From ARS21 sp964615505 (lineage in GTDB: Archaea; Nanobdellota; Nanobdellia; UBA10117; ARS21), in NCBI GenBank assembly GCA_964615505.1, contig CAZTOR010000022.1:1-7436 (forward strand): a stretch of 7,436 bases of DNA, in the 5' to 3' direction. Shown piece by piece: positions 5,689 through 7,436 of the stretch (positions are counted from its first letter, which is position 1; each line of letters starts with the position of its first letter). The notes beneath the pieces were generated by a model that ran no database searches, had not been told where the DNA came from, and saw only the letters and a program-made list of their open reading frames with translations. Made by a program: the position numbers and the translations under genes.

Positions 5689-6504
5689 ATGAAATGTTTG
5701 GTAACTGGCGGAGAAGGATTTATTGGTAAAAAAATTACTGAAAAATTAAAATGTGATTCTTATGATTTAAAATCAGGTAATGATATCTTAGATAAAACTA
5801 AATTGGTAACTGCGTTGAATGGAGTTGATGTTATATTTCATACTGCTGCAAAGATTAGTGTTCCAGAAAGCCAAGAAAAACCAGATGAATATTATAAAGT
5901 AAACGTCAAAGGAACTAAAAATCTCGTAGAGTTATCAAAAGGTAAAATTATTTTATCGAGTAGTGCTGCAGTTTACGGAGAATATGACCGAAAGGTTTCA
6001 GAAGAAGATAAGTTGAATCCCGAATCAAATTATGCTCAAAATAAAATCGATGGAGAAAAAATTGTTTCCGGAGCAAATGGAATTTCCCTGAGATACTTCA
6101 ATGTGTATGGTCCCGGACAAAGCAAAGAATATGCGGGCGTCATATCTCTTTTCATTCAAAGAGCCTTGAAAAACGAAGATATCATCATTTACGGTGATGG
6201 AAATCAAGAAAGGGATTTTGTTTATGTGGACGATGTTGTTGACGCAAATATTGCAGCTATGAATTATTTAGGGAAAGAGAAAATTTTTAATATTGCTTCA
6301 GGAAAAAGTGTAAAAATTAAGGATTTGGCAAGAAAAATTATTGAATTGTGTGACTCAACTTCTAAAATTTCATATCAAAAAACAAGAAACGGAGACATAA
6401 TTTACTCTTGTGCAGATGTTTCTAAAGCTGAGTCTGAATTAAATTGGAAATCAAAAATTGATTTGGAAACTGGTTTAAAAAAAACTATTGAATTTTTCAA
6501 ATAA
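5689..6504 (+). CDS. NAD-dependent nucleotide-sugar epimerase/dehydratase (GalE/SDR family)
   Basis: This is an extended short-chain dehydrogenase/reductase acting on nucleotide-activated sugars, most like UDP-glucose 4-epimerase. The NAD-binding Rossmann motif is GGEGFIG (residues 7-13). The catalytic triad region shows SSSAAVYG (90-97) and Y115-x3-K119 in SNYAQNK. Further family motifs are LRYFNVYGPGQ (134-144), FIQRALKNEDIIIYGDGNQERDFVYVDDVVDA (155-186) and the C-terminal SCADVSKAESELNW. At 271 residues it is shorter than the usual 310-340, mainly because the stretch after the first strand is compact (SYDLKSGNDILDKTKLV). All catalytic residues are present. It probably supplies sugars for glycosylation or surface glycans; the exact substrate cannot be told. 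Confidence 0.93.
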   Translation: MKCLVTGGEGFIGKKITEKLKCDSYDLKSGNDILDKTKLVTALNGVDVIFHTAAKISVPESQEKPDEYYKVNVKGTKNLVELSKGKIILSSSAAVYGEYDRKVSEEDKLNPESNYAQNKIDGEKIVSGANGISLRYFNVYGPGQSKEYAGVISLFIQRALKNEDIIIYGDGNQERDFVYVDDVVDANIAAMNYLGKEKIFNIASGKSVKIKDLARKIIELCDSTSKISYQKTRNGDIIYSCADVSKAESELNWKSKIDLETGLKKTIEFFK

Positions 6505-6514
6505 TTTTTGACCC

Positions 6515-6540
6515 ATTTATTGTTAATATTAACAATAAAT
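6515..6540. repeat. 26-bp perfect palindrome
   Basis: The half ATTTATTGTTAAT is followed directly by its exact reverse complement, with no spacer. It begins 10 bp after the epimerase stop codon. It could be a protein-binding site or a weak terminator hairpin; the stem would be almost all A-T. Confidence 0.85.
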
Positions 6541-6674
6541 AGTGATATTTTATTTAATTTCAATATAGACAATAATTAAACAGATTTTTAACATTAGTTC
6601 ATTTTTATTCAAAATAAAACTTAGTATACAATATAGCGATTAAAACTTTTAATAAAAAATTAAAATCTATATAT

Positions 6675-6698
6675 ATTATTTACAATATTGTAAATAAT
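6675..6698. repeat. 24-bp perfect palindrome
   Basis: The half ATTATTTACAAT is followed by its exact reverse complement. The core TTTACAATATTGTAAA looks like a dimeric operator with TACA and TGTA half-sites. It lies 142 bp before the recombinase start codon. Confidence 0.85.
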
Positions 6699-6774
6699 TA
6701 AGAAAATTTTGAAGAATATATAATTTCGTCCAAAAATATACTCAATTTGGTTAAATTAGTTATTTGAAACTATC

Positions 6775-6802
6775 AGTTCGTTTAATGTATATTATACGAA
6801 CT
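6775..6802. other. dif: dif-like Xer recombination site
   Basis: The 28-bp site has exact dif architecture: left arm AGTTCGTTTAA (6775-6785), central TGTATA (6786-6791) and right arm TTATACGAACT (6792-6802). The arms are inverted repeats matching at 10 of 11 positions. The inner TAA-N6-TTAT is shared by Escherichia coli dif and, as I recall it, by Pyrococcus dif, and the central hexamer equals that of E. coli dif. It lies 38 bp upstream of a Xer-type recombinase gene, which would bind and recombine it. The site could resolve chromosome dimers or serve as an integration site of an Xer-using element. Confidence 0.85.
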
Positions 6803-6812
6803 ATCAAAATTC

Positions 6813-6822
6813 TTAATAATAA
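6813..6822 (+). promoter_or_regulatory. TATA-like box of the Xer recombinase gene
   Basis: TTAATAATAA is centred about 24 bp upstream of the ATG at 6841. It lies 10 bp after the dif-like site, so recombinase bound at dif could hinder promoter access. Confidence 0.45.
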
Positions 6823-6840
6823 CCTATCCTTTTGAAGTAT

Positions 6841-7436
6841 ATGTTACATCGATTAGAATCCGAATTAAAGATTAGAGGATTTAGTCCGGAAACAATTAAA
6901 GCATATATTTTACATAACGAAAAATTCTTGGAGTCGATTAACAAAAAACCTCGAGAAGTTACTGAGAGAGATATTAAAGAATATCTAGGCGATCTTTTAT
7001 CGCAAAAATATTCGCCAAGAACTGTCTCATTAATTAGGGCAAGTTTGGTTTTTTACTTTAGAGATATACTTGGAAAAAACGTTAAAATAAAGGCACCAAA
7101 AGTACCTTTTACCCTACCCTCCGTCCTTCAAAGAGAGGAGGTTAGAGGTATGTTAAATTCTGCTAAAGACCCTCGACATAAAATCATAATTAAACTTCTT
7201 TATTCGTCTGGTTTGAGACTTAGTGAACTACAAAAAATGAAGGTTTCGGACTTAGAGATAAATCAAAAAATTGGCTGGGTCAGAAAAGGAAAAGGTATGA
7301 AAGATCGAATGATAATTTTGTCTGAAGATTTGTGTAAAGATCTAAAAAAATATATTGAAGATAAAGAAGAAGATTATTTGTTACCTGGAAGAAAAGAAAA
7401 TCATCCTATTTCAGTAAGACAAATACAGAAAATAGT
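6841..7436 (+). CDS. xerA: Xer-type tyrosine recombinase, N-terminal part (3' truncated)
   Basis: The first 198 residues of a tyrosine site-specific recombinase of the XerA/XerC/XerD type are visible; the frame runs off the window. The N-terminal SAM-like DNA-binding domain (about 1-80) has RLESELKIRGFSPETIKAYI and YSPRTVSLIRASLVFYFRDI. After the linker PKVPFTLPSVLQREEV, the catalytic domain starts at about residue 95. The first catalytic Arg is R126 in SSGLRLSEL, and the beta-hairpin Lys is K151 in RKGKGMKDR. The remaining H-x-x-R, His/Trp and Tyr nucleophile should lie beyond the end. The sequence layout resembles Pyrococcus XerA. A dif-like site sits just upstream, which strongly supports a chromosome-dimer resolution role over a phage integrase. 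Confidence 0.93.
   Translation, partial: MLHRLESELKIRGFSPETIKAYILHNEKFLESINKKPREVTERDIKEYLGDLLSQKYSPRTVSLIRASLVFYFRDILGKNVKIKAPKVPFTLPSVLQREEVRGMLNSAKDPRHKIIIKLLYSSGLRLSELQKMKVSDLEINQKIGWVRKGKGMKDRMIILSEDLCKDLKKYIEDKEEDYLLPGRKENHPISVRQIQKI

Larger units (their letters stand above)
6505..6840. other. AT-rich gene-free region with palindromes and a dif-like site
   Basis: These 336 bases contain no open frame with coding character and are visibly richer in A and T than the flanking genes. They hold a 26-bp perfect palindrome just after the epimerase gene, a 24-bp perfect palindrome, three scattered CAATAT copies (6561, 6629, 6683), a 28-bp dif-like site and the TATA-like box of the recombinase gene. 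No RNA gene was recognised. Confidence 0.7.

Noticed and set aside
6025..6207. Minus-strand open frame of 60 codons inside the epimerase gene
   Set aside because: It is antisense to an intact conserved enzyme and has no supporting signals.
6515..6698. The two palindromes as a CRISPR array or transposon ends
   Set aside because: They differ in sequence, have no regular spacers, no flanking target duplication and no cas or transposase gene nearby.
6841..7436. Integrase of a phage or integrative element
   Set aside because: The lack of visible att-tRNA junction or phage genes, the XerA-like length and layout, and the dif-like site just upstream favour a chromosomal Xer recombinase, although the part beyond the window is unseen.

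Overview
The window is AT-rich archaeal chromosomal DNA. The archaeal assignment rests on an MCM helicase C-terminus, an RPA-family OB-fold protein, translation factor aIF2-beta, a DUF424 protein, a tRNA-Gln without encoded CCA, and TATA-like boxes about 25 bp upstream of most start codons. The high AT content, compact gene packing and a cysteine-repeat surface protein fit a DPANN lineage (Woesearchaeota or Pacearchaeota type), but this lineage call is inference.

Bases 1-2316 form a co-directional information-processing block: the end of mcm, an RPA-like single-strand DNA-binding protein, aIF2-beta, and a DUF424 protein that overlaps aIF2-beta by one base. It meets a convergent DUF212/PAP2-like membrane protein gene (2311-2778) with overlapping stop codons. 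A tRNA-Gln(CUG) gene with its own TATA box follows (2857-2929). Next is a 381-residue exported, membrane-anchored protein with three copies of a two-part cysteine/aspartate repeat (2970-4115). Two small plus-strand genes follow: an unrecognised 133-residue protein and a winged-helix protein. The latter converges on an unrecognised minus-strand gene (4924-5166) through a hairpin holding both stop codons. Upstream of that minus gene is a second winged-helix regulator (5198-5635), divergent from an NAD-dependent sugar epimerase/dehydratase gene (5689-6504).

The most notable part is 6505-7436. A 336-bp very AT-rich gene-free stretch contains two perfect palindromes (26 and 24 bp). It ends in a 28-bp sequence with full dif architecture: 11-bp arms AGTTCGTTTAA and TTATACGAACT around the hexamer TGTATA, with arms complementary at 10 of 11 positions. 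The site lies 38 bp upstream of a XerA/C/D-type tyrosine recombinase gene that runs off the window. This looks like a self-contained chromosome-dimer resolution locus (dif plus xer), possibly marking the replication terminus region, in a lineage where such sites are little described.
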